DNA of 64,000 bases from Brachynemurus nebulosus (lineage: Eukaryota; Arthropoda; Insecta; Neuroptera; Myrmeleontidae), in assembly GCA_035578155.1 (NCBI GenBank), contig JAPWDM010000023.1, positions 5,510,154 to 5,574,153 of the forward strand, given 5' to 3'. The notes under the pieces are model-generated. The model was not told the origin of the DNA, ran no database searches, and worked only from the letters and a program-made list of their open reading frames with translations. Below, one piece after another: positions 11,675 through 23,899 of the stretch (its first letter is position 1; each line of letters begins with the position of its first letter). The position numbers were made by a program, and so were the translations under genes.

Positions 11675-12131
11675 TGTTGAAAAGCATTGTTGACCATTAG
11701 TAGTGATATCGTGAGTTGTGTTGTCGACGGAATATCGAGACTTCAATTAAATCTTCGCGGTTTACCAAGTGCAGTGGTACACTCAGTGTCGACGGTGCGT
11801 GGATTTCAATCCTTCACAACAATAAAGGACCTAAGAAGCATGAAGATCAGCTATTGCGACATTCTGTGAGTACAATAGTTTGTGTATTTTTGCTGCTTTT
11901 CATTCATTGCTTTAAATTATCCTTTCAATCTCCATATCCATATTTAAAATCAAGTGTCCCTCAGTTATATAACGCTGCATACGTGAAAACTGAGTCAAAG
12001 GTGACTGTATTAGAGAATATAATACAGATCATAAACGTAGTTTAAATAATTACTCTTGTGAAAACCATTTGAATTCATATAATTTACTTATACGGAGAAA
12101 CTTTAAATTTTATAACAAATATCTTTACTTT
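11675..12131 (+). other. Errantivirus untranslated leader
   Basis: This noncoding stretch lies between the primer site and the Helentron-like insertion. Short frames at 11687-11869 and 11716-12045 overlap without family similarity and are not called as genes. The leader would continue at about 16166, a few bases before the gag start. Confidence 0.55.
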
Positions 12132-14173
12132 TAGCGAATTTCCAAAACTGGAAATTCAGCTTTTACGCCAGGTGTCATGGTGCGACCTAAGCCCGAGACC
12201 ATATCAGAAATATGTTTTGAGGTCCCTAGAATACGAAAATGATATTCACTAAAATATATATATACATATATGTATCCGCGCGATAACTCTCGAACGAAAC
12301 GTTTAATGCTTATGAAATTTTGTGTGCGAATTCGATTTTCCAAATCGTTGGATGAGTTCGTTAGCCAGACACGTCGGATGCCCAGAAGTAGGTTTTCCGG
12401 GCGTTTTTTGTCAACAAAATGAGTTTTTTGCCAGAATTAAGCAATTTTTCAAATTTTTTTTTACACCAAGCCTTAGTAAAAGGTAAAATGCATAAAAAAT
12501 GTTTTTATACCGTTGCTCTAAATTACTTACTTTTCGAGAAAAACTAGGAAATATGTCGTTCTCCATTTCACTCGCACTCGCATTCTTTTTTTTTCTGTCT
12601 CATTTTTTACGAGCTAAATTCGAAAAAAACCGCTTTTTAAGTAGCATGTCATGATTTTTTTAATCCAATTTAACGATTCGGCTATATTCTTTTTCTTTGT
12701 CAGTTAAATGTTTTTATAATGTATCTCTATTCCATTTTTTTTTGGATAAAAAATCACGGCGCAGTTTTTTATGTGATATGATCAGAATTTAGATGATGTT
12801 TACACCTTCCTAAAATTAATAAGAGCTTGCTACAATCGCATAAAAATTACGTTAAATCATATTCAAACAATAATATTTTTACGTAATTTTCTATCCAAAT
12901 GACAATACTACGTTATAATTATATGTATAAACCCATCATTTTAGTGGTAAATAAATTTGCACATTCAGTTTTTTTTTTCTTTTGACAACAAAACAAATAA
13001 TTTTAAATTTTGACAAGTTGTATCATACATTTTTGAAAATATTAAATATTTATTTTTTTAAGGCAAAAATGTATTAAAGATCTGAAATTTGTTTAACAAA
13101 AACCATACATCTGCTCGTTTTACCTTAAAAATCTCGGAAAATAGAATATTTTTCAATAATTAACTCAGAAAAAGCATATATGAGGTAATTTTCATGATAT
13201 TTTTTTGAAAATTTCAAAATAGTAGGGTTACAATGTTTTTTTTTTAATTATTTTGTAGAATTTGGTAAACACACATCGTAAAAAGTACTCGCCTTGAAAA
13301 AATCAAACAAGTATTTAAAAAAAAAATACTATTTCTTAAAGAAAATATTAAAATTATGTACAAATGCCCTCCTGACCAACTGATATATTGGAACCGATTT
13401 TGAGCAGCTGGATTTACTACAGGCAAAAGCTCATACTGAATACACACATTTTTTAACATCCTTTTGAATTTTGTAATTCAATCATTACAAATAAAATCTA
13501 AATAAAAAAGAATCTCTATGACCTGTTTTTTCTCAATTTTCTAGCATCAAATCTAGCGATAATTAACTAACGGGTGATTGTATTGACCACACATTTTAAT
13601 GTAAAATATATTAATTTTAACCGGCTTCAAAATAACGTTTCGATTTTAACAATAAAAATATTTAAAAAAGTGTTTAAGTTCTGGCAAGATTGTCAAAAAG
13701 GGACTGAAATATTTAATGTGTTAAGTACTTACTAGACTTATAAACTTTCATTTTCGTATACGCTTTCGGTTTCGGATATTTAATTATTTCGGATATCGGT
13801 AGTTTTAGTTACGGTTACGAATATCCATAACATCCCTAATGTAAATGTTTGTCAATCCAACTTCATCGAGAGAAAGTTAATTAGGTATTTACGATTTTCG
13901 GAAGAACACGTATATAAATTTTATAAGTACGTATTATCATATAAACACATTTGGTTTGCAATTTTTTAATAATTAGTTTCTACGCTACTGAAATTATCTA
14001 TCCATTTGAAAATTGGGATCCAGTGATGTACATTGACACTACAAAAGTGTGGGTGAAAAATTTCATTTTCACTTTTACTGAAATTATGTCATAAATTCAT
14101 ATTTTCAGAATTTATTCATTTGACAGAAAAATTCTAAATTATTAAAAAAGCCAAATAATTAATAACAATTAAA

Positions 14174-14204
<31 letters not shown>

Positions 14205-15181
14205 CAGAAAACATTTATTTATATTTGCATTTTTATAAAAACATGTAGGTATTATATTTTATATGCACTTTAACTAAAATGTCAAATTTCACACGTTGTT
14301 AATTTTAAATTTCACTCATAATGTGCTTAATAATCAAAACTTAAAGTTTATAACATTCACAATCCGTGTAGAGTGTCCATACGTCTTGGTTTTCCCGGAT
14401 TTGTCACGGTTCTAGCTCCGTTGCTCCGGTGTCCCGACAGACTTTTTCAAGACGTCGGTCGATTTGTTTCGGTTTTTCAAACTACTAATTTTTTATTTTC
14501 ATCATCTAATAAGTACACAATTTTTCATTTTAAATAATGAATAGTTCAGTATCATATTAAAAGATCAACAGTAGATTCATTTACAACCAAACCTAAAAAT
14601 ATTTTAAAAAAATTAATTACTAATTAAATTTTCCAAGTTTTTTCGATTTTACCTTAAACACGAACTTCCAAAAAAACATTTTCTTTTCTTAACTTTCCAT
14701 CATATATGTATCTACATAAATAAATTGTAATATTATTTTGCTTGCTTTTATGATACTGAAGGTACTGAAGTTAATGAACAATTAAAAATTAAAATGACTG
14801 GAATTTTATTCGAACTTTTAAGTAAAGTAGTTAACTAACGCGCTAGATAGATAACGCCACAATACAGAAATTGCCAACATTTAAATGTTCATGTTTCACA
14901 TTAATACAAAATAAAATACATTAATACAAAATAAAATTGTCTAAGAAGCTCACTTTCATAAGAAATTTTATAAAAATTTAAAAAATATATATTTCCTAGA
15001 ACAGGGGGCGATTTATTTTAAAAAAAAATTAATATTTTAAATAAAGAGCCATTAATAGGTAATCTATACATATAATACAAATGTAACGAGACCGTTTCTG
15101 TATAGGGAATATTTTTTAAAAATTGTGCAGATACTGTAAATAGTTATCGATGTAGATATCAAAACAGCGATTTTTTAAATT

Positions 15182-15214
<33 letters not shown>

Positions 15215-16165
15215 TCGTCTGTTCACGCATCACACAAAAACTACTGGATGGATTTTAATGAAATTTGGTGTGCCGACAACTTATTACCCGGATCAACATC
15301 TAAGATACTTTCTACTTCGAGAAAATGTCTCATTCCCACGGGAAAATGGAAAAACCATGTTGAGCATGTGCATACAGTACGCAAAAACTATTGAACGGAT
15401 TTTGATGCAATTTGGTGTGGTGATAACTTATTACCTGAGTCCGCATCTCAGATACTTTTTATTTCGGGAAAGTGGCTCATTCCCACAGGAAAATAAAAAA
15501 ACTTTTTGAGCATGTGCACATATTACGCGAAAACTATTGAACGGATTTTTATGAAATCTGGTGTAGTGATAACTTATTACCTGCGTCAACATTTAGGATA
15601 CTTTTTATTACGGGAAAATATTTCCTTCCTTCAGGAAAATTCAAAAATTATTTTGCTTATGTGCATGTATACTTAAAACTATTGTTCTATGCGAATGCTT
15701 TATAATTACTATACTTATATACTTGTCATTTATTACATTAAATTTACCATAATACAAAATTTCTGGAGACTAACTCTATTTTAAATTAATTTAGAAATTT
15801 CGAAAATTTAAGTGCCTATATATCCGAAAAATTCATTTTGGATGAAACTTGTTATATTTATAGGATAGATACTAGTTTGGGATGCAAATATAATAAAACA
15901 ATAAAACGTTGGAAGTCCAAAAATTTTGTATGAGTTCTCCAGTCAGACACGTCCAATTCCAAAAACCTCAAAAAAATGAGTTTTTTTGCAAACAATTTGC
16001 CAAAATTTAAAAGTTTTTCCAATTTTTTTTACATTGTGGTAAAGAACCAAGAAAATCACAGAAAATACATTTTGAACCATTATTCTAGGTAAGCGGGTTT
16101 TCGAAAAAAAGTAACTTTTATGATTGGAAATTCGCTATGTTATGCAGATGCTGCGACAGGGGTAT
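12132..16165 (-). mobile_element. Helentron/HINE-like repeat copy H2, 4.0 kb, minus orientation
   Basis: In minus orientation the 5' end is at about 16165 (TACCCCTGTCGCAGCATC, then TAGCGAATTTCC). The 3' end is at 12132 (hairpin GAATTTCC-6 nt-GGAAATTC at 12136-12157, then GCTA). Conserved 5'-side and 3'-side blocks lie at 15900-16165 and 12132-12480. The 3.4-kb interior holds a poly-A tract near 14174-14204, a (GTCT)n plus triple 163-bp repeat at 15183-15660, and a block (about 13070-13730) whose inverse occurs at 33935-34640 in copy H6. No helicase or Rep coding was seen, so it is non-autonomous. It splits the errantivirus leader from gag. Confidence 0.65.
15183..15660 (+). repeat. (GTCT)n plus three tandem ~163-bp units
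   Basis: A (GTCT)n run at 15185-15217 is followed by three diverged copies of a unit with the core ACTAYTGRAYGGATTTTRATG and AACTTATTACC...CATCT. Units start near 15238, 15386 and 15530. A single copy of the same core lies inverted at about 31540-31690. Such (GTCT)n-associated sequences are common in insect mobile-element interiors; the open frame at 15183-15509 is not a gene. Confidence 0.75.
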
Positions 16166-16186
16166 TATTTTATTTAAACCATAAAT

Positions 16187-17347
16187 ATGTCAGCACCAAA
16201 TACATCACCAGCATCTACATCTAATGTAGTCGGTGTCTCCCAAATTCGAAAAGCATTCAAAATTCCAGATCCTATCAAGAATCTCCCTGAATTTCATGGA
16301 AATCCGTGAACCCTACATGATTTCATTGAAAATGTCGAAGAAATCATAAGTTGTGTTACTATTGACTGGACACAAGGTTACGGAAAAATGTGGATCCGTG
16401 CCATACGTAACAAAATTGTAGGAGGCGACGCAAATGAAGTCCTAACTATGTATGAGACACCGATAAACTGGCTCGTAATCAAAACCAATTTAATTTCCCA
16501 TTACACCGATAAGCGTAATGAAACCACACTGATTTGTGATTTTCATATTTTGAGACAAAACGCTGGCCAAAAGATGGAAGAATTTTATGCACAAATAATA
16601 GAAATTCTTTCATCACTGGTTAATTTTAAAAAATTCAACGAAACAAATCAATCAGCAATTTCCTCTAAGCTACAGCTTTTTAAAAATTTAGTGAAAGATG
16701 TATTTCTGGCAGGACTCAGGGAACCAATAGGCTCCGTGGTTAGGGCAAGGAATCCTGATTGCATTCAAAGCGCTTTTGAATACGCAGTCAAGGAGCAAAA
16801 TATTCATTACCACCAACGATCCTATACACAATCTCACACAAACAACAAAGCAACACCAAACAAACCGCAACTTGTTAAAAATACACTCCAGTCTCCACAC
16901 TTCACACCACACTTTAACACACAACAGGTTAATCAAAGACAAACTGTCACATACAACCTATTCTACTCACAACAACAAACATAACAATTCAGACCGCCTC
17001 AACAACGAGCATACACTAAACAATTACCTAACCCAACACCTATGGATATTGGTAGTAATCATATCAGTATAAAGAACAATATACCACAACAAGCACGACC
17101 GAACTTCTTACAACAACCTAAAACAAACGTTTTCCAAATCCAAAGCCGACTGACATTTACAAGTAAAGAATTATACCATGTTGAGGGTTAAGATTATTCA
17201 TTCCTTGATGAATATGTTAGTTATAACGATCCACCACTTGAAAATGATCATTATTTCGACAATGAACAAACATACAATTCACCTCCGCAACACGAGATTG
17301 ACGACCAAAACTTTCTCTCGAACTTGAGCAACAATTCGGATACATAG
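16187..17347 (+). pseudogene. gag: Errantivirus gag, three internal stops
   Basis: The frame starts at ATG 16187 and keeps Gag-like sequence for 386 codons. It includes an early LPEFHGNP block followed by LHDFI, the usual errantivirus N-terminal motif, and a late PTPMDIG motif. In-frame stops lie at 16307 (TGA), 16982 (TAA) and 17189 (TAA), before the terminal TAG at 17345. No CCHC knuckle is seen, as is usual in this group. The start was chosen because it opens the frame 22 bases after the Helentron end and matches family length. Gag would form the capsid and bind the RNA genome. Confidence 0.7.
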
Positions 17348-18070
17348 AGACCAACTTACACGAATCGATTCTTCCATATATTCACATTCATAACGACAAC
17401 GGACCCCCATTAAAACTTCTGATCGACACCGGTTCTTCCCCTTCGTTTATCAATCCAGAGTACGTACCCCTAGATCTTACCTATGAAATGAATTCATATA
17501 AAAGCACTGTCATACTGTAACAACTAAAACTTATTTACCCGTTTTTAAAGAATTTAACCAACCTGGAACAATTGAATTTTTATTGATAAAATTTCACTCT
17601 TACTTTGACGGGCTCATAGGACTAGATTCACTGAATCAACTACAAGCACAAATTGACATTTCAAACAAGCAACTAATTACACCTTTTTCGACTAACAGAT
17701 TACTCTTTAAACCAAACATAACGAGCGGAATACACGTAATAGAACCAAATTGTAAACAAATAATACGAATTCCGATTGACGCACAATCTGGCGACGTTCT
17801 CTTACCAGAAACTAGAGTCCAAAACAAATTTTTAATACCTTCAGGACTATACTGTGCACAGGATTGGCACATATTTGCGCCTGTGACAAACACCACAAAT
17901 TCTAAACAAAAATTTCTCATTGAACAACCCATTAAAGTCGAAATACTAAATCATAATTTTATTGATTTCAATGATGACACCATACCCCCAATTGATGCTT
18001 TGATCAGAACAGACCATTTTGAATAACGAGGAAAGGACTGTTATAATCAAACACTGTCGAAAATACGAAG
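17327..18070 (+). pseudogene. pol: Errantivirus pol: protease and pre-RT region
   Basis: Pol-frame sequence overlaps the gag end in the -1 frame, as expected for programmed frameshifting in this group. The aspartic protease motif DTGSS lies at 17425-17439. A stop at 17518 and a frame change put the rest of the region (17583-18026) in another frame. That part contains a GLDSL motif and ends in a stop at 18024. A further frame change precedes the RT domain. Protease would mature Gag-Pol; this copy cannot make an intact product. Confidence 0.65.
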
Positions 18071-18087
18071 ATATTTTCTACAAATAA

Positions 18088-18927
18088 GGGCAGGACTTGA
18101 CGTTCACTAACAAAATAAAACACAAAATTAAAACTACTAACGATGTACCAGTCTATACTAACTCGTACCGTTACCCCTACATACACAAAGACGAAGTGAA
18201 AAACCAAATAGTTAAAATGCTATGGCAAGAGATAATCAGGCCAAGTTACTCCCCTTGGAGTAGCCCGATTTCGATTGTCCCTAAGAAACAGGATGCCAGT
18301 GGTAAACAAAAATGGCGATTAGTAGTAGACTACCGTAAACTGAACGACAAGACAATAGGTGACAAATACCCGGTACCGAACATACCGGACATTCTCGACA
18401 AACTAGGGAAGTGTATGTACTTCACCACATTAGATTTGGCATCTGGTTTCCACCAGATTGAAGTACATCCATGGGACATAGAAAAGACTGCATTCACCGT
18501 AAACAACGGCCACTATGAATACGTTCGTATGCCATTTGGCCAAAAGAATGCGCCATCAACCTTTCAAAGGATTATGGACAATGTTCTAAAAGATCATCAA
18601 GGAACATCATGCTTAGTCTACATGGATAACATTATTGTCTTTTCGACTTCTTTACAGGAACATATTACTAACTTAGACAAAGTAATTAACCGACTGAAAG
18701 ACGTTAACTTGAAAATACAACTCAACAAAAGTGAATTCCTTAAAAAAGAAATAGCCTTCCTAGGGCACATTATCTCAGACGAAAGGATTAAGCCAAATCC
18801 AGATAAAATTTTAGCCATCCAAAAATTTCCTATTCCTAAATCCCAGAAGGACATCAAATCTTTCCTTGGACTTCTTGGTTATTATAGAAAGTTCATAAAG
18901 ACTCTAAGCAAAACTATTCCACCATAG
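18088..18927 (+). pseudogene. pol: Errantivirus reverse transcriptase
   Basis: A clear Ty3/gypsy-type RT reads on the plus strand: WSSPISIVPKK, RLVVDYRKLN, TTLDLASGFHQI, MPFGQKNAPSTFQRIMD, YMDNIIVF and FLGLLGYYRKFI in the expected order. The active-site box at 18619-18630 is YMDN where the family has YxDD, so one catalytic aspartate is changed. The frame ends at 18925 exactly where an internal deletion joins the start of RT-connection sequence to the middle of RNase H. Confidence 0.85.
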
Positions 18928-19366
18928 AAAAAGAACTATTGAGTATTGTTTGGGCAACAAGGTACTTCAAACCATACCATTACGGACGACGTTTTACCAT
19001 TGTGACTGGCCATGAACCTACCCGTTGGTTAATGTCGTTGAAAGAGCCTAATAGCAAATTGGTCAGGTGGCATTTAAAGCTCGAAGAGTTTGGTTACAGA
19101 ATTTTGCATAAACCGGGAAAACAAAACACAAACGCCGACGCACTATCTCGTATCATCATGGAAAGTAATTATTTAGATGATAATCCGACACCTAGTACCT
19201 CGATACAAAATTCATCCTCAAGTACTTCCACACAAACTGCCCACAGTGCCTCTGAAGACGATACGTCACGTCTCCGGATATCAGAGAACCCTCTTAATGA
19301 TTTCAAAAATCAACATATTTTACTTAGAGCCGAACCTAACTCAAACAGAAACGTAAATTTTCAATA
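18908..19366 (+). pseudogene. pol: Errantivirus RNase H, 5' part deleted
   Basis: After the deletion junction near 18908 the sequence continues in a different frame with YSTIEKELLSIVWA, RWLMSL and the end motif NADALSRI, the C-terminal half of a Ty3/gypsy RNase H. The connection region and the first RNase H motifs are absent, a loss of roughly 300 bp judged from family layout. A Ser/Thr-rich tail follows to a stop at 19365. More pol-like sequence runs in another frame up to the MITE at 19505. Confidence 0.75.
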
Positions 19367-19504
19367 GTTTTTAACTTAAAACGACGAATAACCATATATC
19401 TAGCTCAGGACGATGACGAAACACTCATAAATATTATTAGAGAAAACGTCCCTCCTAAACTACTAATAGTCGTATACTGCCCAGACGATGAACTTTCCTT
19501 AAAA

Positions 19505-20144
19505 GGACAATGGGAAAAACTATATGGGGAGCTGCCCTCGAGCGCCCAAGGTTGAGACCGGTGCCGATCGATAGCCCTGGTCAAGTAGTCCAACTCTGTC
19601 AATGGGCACGTTCATGGAGAACCTGGCCTTCAAAAGTTATAGGGCGTCAAATGTACAAAAAGTCTGCACGTGGCCATAGCTAAACCGGATATTCTGTATA
19701 GGCACAAATGGATTATGAAACATGTCGTGGACCAGCCTATCACTGTGTAAAACCATTTTCCTGGCAGGTGGCCAAACCTCGTATTTTCACGTGGCCTATG
19801 GCAGAAGACCGAGCGGCTTCAAACCTGTACATTAGGAGTATCCGAAGAGAAGTTTGGAAGTCCAACCGGTGGCGATTTCTGGTAGACCCCTTGGTAGATT
19901 GCCGAAATAAAGTAGTCCGAAGTGCACCCTCCCGAAGGGGACTCTAGTACCCGCTGCAGGTCAACATACATCGTTTCCTTAAGAAATGGCCACGTGGAGT
20001 ATGCAAAACCTACTGCACGTCAGAACTTTTGAAGGCCAGGTTCTCCATACCTAATATGGGTATATTTGTGACCTGCTAGGAAGGGGCTTTCAGAAAATAC
20101 ATATCTCACCAATGGGCGCTGGGGGCCAATTTTGCTCATTGTCC
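19505..20144. mobile_element. 640-bp foldback MITE inside pol
   Basis: Left end GGACAATGGGAAAAACT and right end (inverse) GGACAATGAGCAAAATT are terminal inverted repeats that extend to a GCGCCCA motif in both arms. A second internal pair, GGAGAACCTGGCCTTC with AAAAGTT and its exact inverse, lies at 19616-19638 and 20024-20046. Flanks are TTAAAA and TTTCAAAA, suggesting a short diverged duplication. Its higher GC content contrasts with the retroelement, whose pol sequence resumes at once after it. Open frames inside it (19405-19602, 19708-19947) are not genes. Confidence 0.65.
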
Positions 20145-20902
20145 TTTCAAAATATTCATTCAGAGTATTTCTCACAAGGCAAACAATATAGAATTATTAG
20201 AACTACAAACTTTTTACTAGACGTATTAGAAGACGCTGAGTAGGACACAAAATCACCACGACTTCCGACACACCGGTATTAATGAAACATTCAATCATAT
20301 CCGATGAGACTACTACTTTCCAAATTTAAAATCTAAAATCACTTACTATATTAATAACCGTAAGACTTGTAACGAAAATAAATACGACCGTAGACCACCA
20401 AAACAAAATTTCGAACTGACCGAAACACCTCCTCAACCGCTGGAGATTGTTCATATGGATATATTCCACCAAAGTTAAATTTCTTACAATAGTTGACAAA
20501 TTTTCACGGTTCGGACAAGCTTACGAAATTGAGATAAGAAACGTTCCTTATATTTTTAACGGATTTGCACAATATGTTGCTCAATATGGCCGATCAAAAA
20601 ATTTAATAGTTGATTTTGAAAAGGGTTTTGACTGCATAAGATTCAGGCAATTCTGCGATCAATATGAGATCAAGATGCACGTAACCTCAATAAGGAGTTC
20701 TTCATTTAACTCTCCAGTCGAACGTTTTCACTCCACAATCCTCAAAAAATATCGTATTATTCACAATGCAGACAAAACCTCTAGTACCGAAATAAAAATG
20801 TTACACACTGTATTTGTTTATAATAATAGCATCCATAGCACCATCAAATGCAAACCATTTGAATTGTTCATTGGTCGCAAACATAACGCAGTATTACCAT
20901 AA
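20145..20902 (+). pseudogene. pol: Errantivirus integrase
   Basis: The zinc-binding HHCC region begins near 20256 (HDFRHTGINET) and is damaged: only one cysteine of the usual CxxC pair (near 20370) is seen. The core follows with EIVHMDIF (first Asp), a frame change near 20450, then LIVDFEKGFD (second Asp) and NSPVERFHSTI (Glu), ending at 20900. The DDE residues are therefore present, split over two frames. A stop also lies near 20309. The enzyme would insert the element's cDNA. Confidence 0.7.
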
Positions 20903-20914
20903 GATGCGGAAATT

Positions 20915-21166
20915 GTGCAGCAAGAACGCAAAAATTTCCAAAAGGAATCGTATGAGAGGCAGTTAAAACAAAAGCAGGCCACTATAACCAAATTAAATAG
21001 AAAGGGAGAAACCCGTTTAAATTATAAGGAAAACAAGACCGCTTATTTTCAGGAGAATAAGCATAATAATAAACTCCACCCAAAGTTCAAACCAATTAAG
21101 GTAAGACCAATAAAAAGGTTACAGTCATCGACGATAAAAACCCCAAAATACCAAAACAAAAATTAA
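20915..21166 (+). pseudogene. pol: Errantivirus pol C-terminal tail
   Basis: A basic, Lys/Asn-rich frame follows the integrase core after a stop at 20900, as expected for the integrase C-terminus. It is open for 83 codons and ends at 21166. No finer motif is recognised. Confidence 0.4.
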
Positions 21167-21193
21167 AACGGCCCACTTTGTTACAGGATAATA

Positions 21194-21685
21194 ATGATTC
21201 TGGCCATAATGACGAAGACACAAAAGGTAGAAATACGCGACTTGACGAAAAACCCGGGACTAGTCGGGATACAGCTGGGACCAGCCAAAATTAGCAACGG
21301 GTACTACAAATATTTACATATAATTGACCTGCAAAATTATAAAGACAATTTTCAAAAAATCAAAAGTACCTTGAACCATTTAAAAGATCATACTAACGAA
21401 ACTACAAACCTAAGTTCTGAAACCAATATTGTAGCTTTAAAATACACGGAGCTAGAAAACACTTTCAAACAAATTTACTCCAGACGAATAAAACGATCAC
21501 TCGCAGATAGACTCGGGTCAATGATTAAATTTATAACTGGTAATATGGATCACGAAGATGCAATAAATATAAATAAAGATATCGAGAACCTTAAATTAAA
21601 CCAGCATAATTTAATAACTCCAACCAATAAGCAAACTAAAATAAATCAACAAATAATTGAGCGGTTTAACTCTTTAAATGGTTAA
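21194..21685 (+). pseudogene. env: Errantivirus env-like fragment, C-terminally truncated
   Basis: A 163-codon frame carries a basic cleavage-site-like RRIKR near 21483-21497, followed by LGSMIKFITGNMD. This resembles the proteolytic site and the region just after it in gypsy-group envelope proteins. Only the N-terminal part and the first residues after the site remain: there is no transmembrane segment and the usual length of 450-500 residues is not reached. The frame stops at 21683 and the sequence then no longer resembles the family. Confidence 0.6.
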
Positions 21686-23890
21686 GACGAGTTAACTCAT
21701 CCTGCAATATGGCGGCTCAAAATGCTGTCATATGTATATATTCACTGCCACAAGCGCCATTTGTGACAATGCGGTATAATTCTAAATAATGTTCAATTTT
21801 ATCAACATAGTTTAGCATAATTTATTTTTTGTAAATTCCTGCGCTGCTGTTCAGCTTGAGAATCCAGCAGTTGGTGTTCGCCTATTCGCGTATCATTGGT
21901 GATAAAAATCCACGAAAAATGCGAATCTATGACAAATTACATCCCGTCATTTATAGCTTCGTTTAGAAGCCCTCTATAGTGCTTCATCATGACCCATGAA
22001 GGGATTGATATGAGAACGGTTTTTTATTTTTCGTACTAGTCCCGGCGTGGTGGAGGGTGTTTGGGTTGTTCTACAAAATATACGTTATTGTATACGTCAA
22101 TTTTTTTTTATTTTTTTTGTTACCCGTTTACTTTAATTTATAAAATTAGTGAAACGTTTTTGTTTTGTGTGTAACAGAAAATTCCATTTTCTTAGCATTC
22201 TCTACATTACTATAATATTCAATGTGTATTTGCGTTGTTAGCTACTTGGGTTACCTTAAAATTTATCTCATCATTTTGCGTACTTTAAACTACATATAAT
22301 CCCTATCCTCTCTGTTATCTGAAGCTCACTTTATCTTACCTACCTTAATGGTATAAATTTTGTCCTTGTCTAATCATAAATTCTGTCCTTGTCTAATGAT
22401 AATTTCTGTCATTATCTAATCATAAATTCTGTCCCTGTCTGTTTATAAATTCTATCTCACTTCAGTTACTGATGCGTTGTACTTGATGTTGGTAAGACAT
22501 TTGTGTTATACCTTGCATTTAATTTTGTAATAAACTTATTTACGTGCATTACGTATTTAATTTTGGTGTATTTAATTTAGTTTAGTTAGTACATTCCGTC
22601 TCAACAAGCATTTGCTTGTATGAAACGAAGATTCCTAGTTATCGTTGTCGAACGTGACTATGAATACAGCATAAATCGAAATTTATGTTATTTATCTAGA
22701 ATTTTCTATATCTTTTCTATTTTATATTATCTATATCTTATCTTACCTTTACCTGCGTTGTAGATTTATCTACGTTTATCTAACCTAATAACACGTTTCT
22801 CTCTATATTTTTTTGTTAGGGTTAGTTAGCACTTACGCTAATGTCTCATTTACGTTGAATACTTAGTAATTTTATTAAATATGTAAAATTTAAATATTTT
22901 AGTTTAATGTTGCCATTTTATCAAGCCGCTTTAAACGAACGGTTTTTGAAACGGTGAAACGGTGAATGAAATGAACACTCTGTGATTAGCGTTACTTCAC
23001 GTTAATTTAATTTTTAACAGAGTACGACATTGCAGTCAATGTCATTTAAAATTTATATACTGTTAACTCAGGGTTATCCAATATGTACAACCTTATTTGT
23101 GCGTCTATTATTTAAATTGAGTTCGTTGTATTTTTCTGTTAATGCCTGTAATAGTTTTAACTCTGATTATTTTTGTATTATTCTAGTCAATGGGAATTTA
23201 ATAGTGACTTGTGGCTTTGTTACCTACAGGAAGTTCACCCATTTACGTTTTGTTCTGAAGTTGGACGACCGCGTTTTCCAAATGTAATACGTGACTTCAA
23301 ACCTATCTTACTTTTTCTCTTCGTTTATTTTTTTGATGAGACTGGCTGACCTGCCGAGTGGCAATATTTTACAGGGTCTCACGTTCCTTTTCTTTGATTG
23401 AAATCTAATTTCCGTTATGCTTAGTAATCAATCATTTAAATGTTTGAATTTCGGCTGACCAGCAAATCCTTGTTCATTACCCATATACAGTCTTTGCTTA
23501 GCAAATCGCGGTTGCGGATCTATTAATCTCAAATTTAATAAAATTTTGATTGAATTTATATTTGTCACAGACAAATTTAGATGTTTAAGATTATAGTTAG
23601 TTTAATACTATCACGATTATTCGGATTTATATCTGATGATCAGATTTTGTACAGTCTCTTAATTTCTACTTTAACTTGAAACATGCAACCAATCTCAATA
23701 ACATTTGCAAACTCAAATTTCAGAAATTCAGTATTTGTCTTTCCCTTCTCCTTTAACCGATACCGTAACTTATGTAACTTCTCTTATTCCTTAGTAAGAT
23801 TGTTTCAGTTTGGCGTCCTTAGCATTTACTTTTGCTAGATTACAAATCACTTAACTGACTTTTATTTTATCGAATCTTACTAGTCTTACT
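21686..23890. other. 2.2 kb without recognised gene
   Basis: This stretch is less AT-rich than its surroundings, with no stable reading frame and no LTR match to 11295-11656. It may be part of another LTR element or host noncoding DNA; I cannot decide. Confidence 0.35.
22355..22455 (+). repeat. Four tandem ~27-bp units
   Basis: The unit AATTCTGTCCTTGTCTAATC plus ATAA recurs four times with small changes. Confidence 0.7.
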
Positions 23891-23899
23891 GATACTCAA

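Larger units (their letters stand above)
11295..21685 (+). mobile_element. Decayed errantivirus-type LTR retroelement, interrupted by two insertions
   Basis: The order is 5' LTR, primer-binding-like site, leader, gag, protease, reverse transcriptase, RNase H, integrase and an env-like frame, which matches insect errantiviruses (gypsy/17.6 group). The leader stops at about 12131 and gag starts just after 16165. The piece between is a Helentron-like insertion, so these are two halves of one element. Stops, frameshifts, an internal deletion and a MITE at 19505-20144 disable it. No 3' LTR was found; env is cut off at about 21685. The sequence before the LTR is microsatellite, consistent with the TA-rich target preference of the group. 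Confidence 0.8.

Noticed and set aside
17636..18857. Minus-strand frames opposite pol (17636-17932, 18004-18207, 18618-18857)
   Set aside because: They lie antisense to clear RT and protease coding sequence and have no similarity of their own.
19708..19947. 79-codon frame interrupting pol
   Set aside because: It is inside a MITE with two tiers of inverted repeats and shows no family motif.
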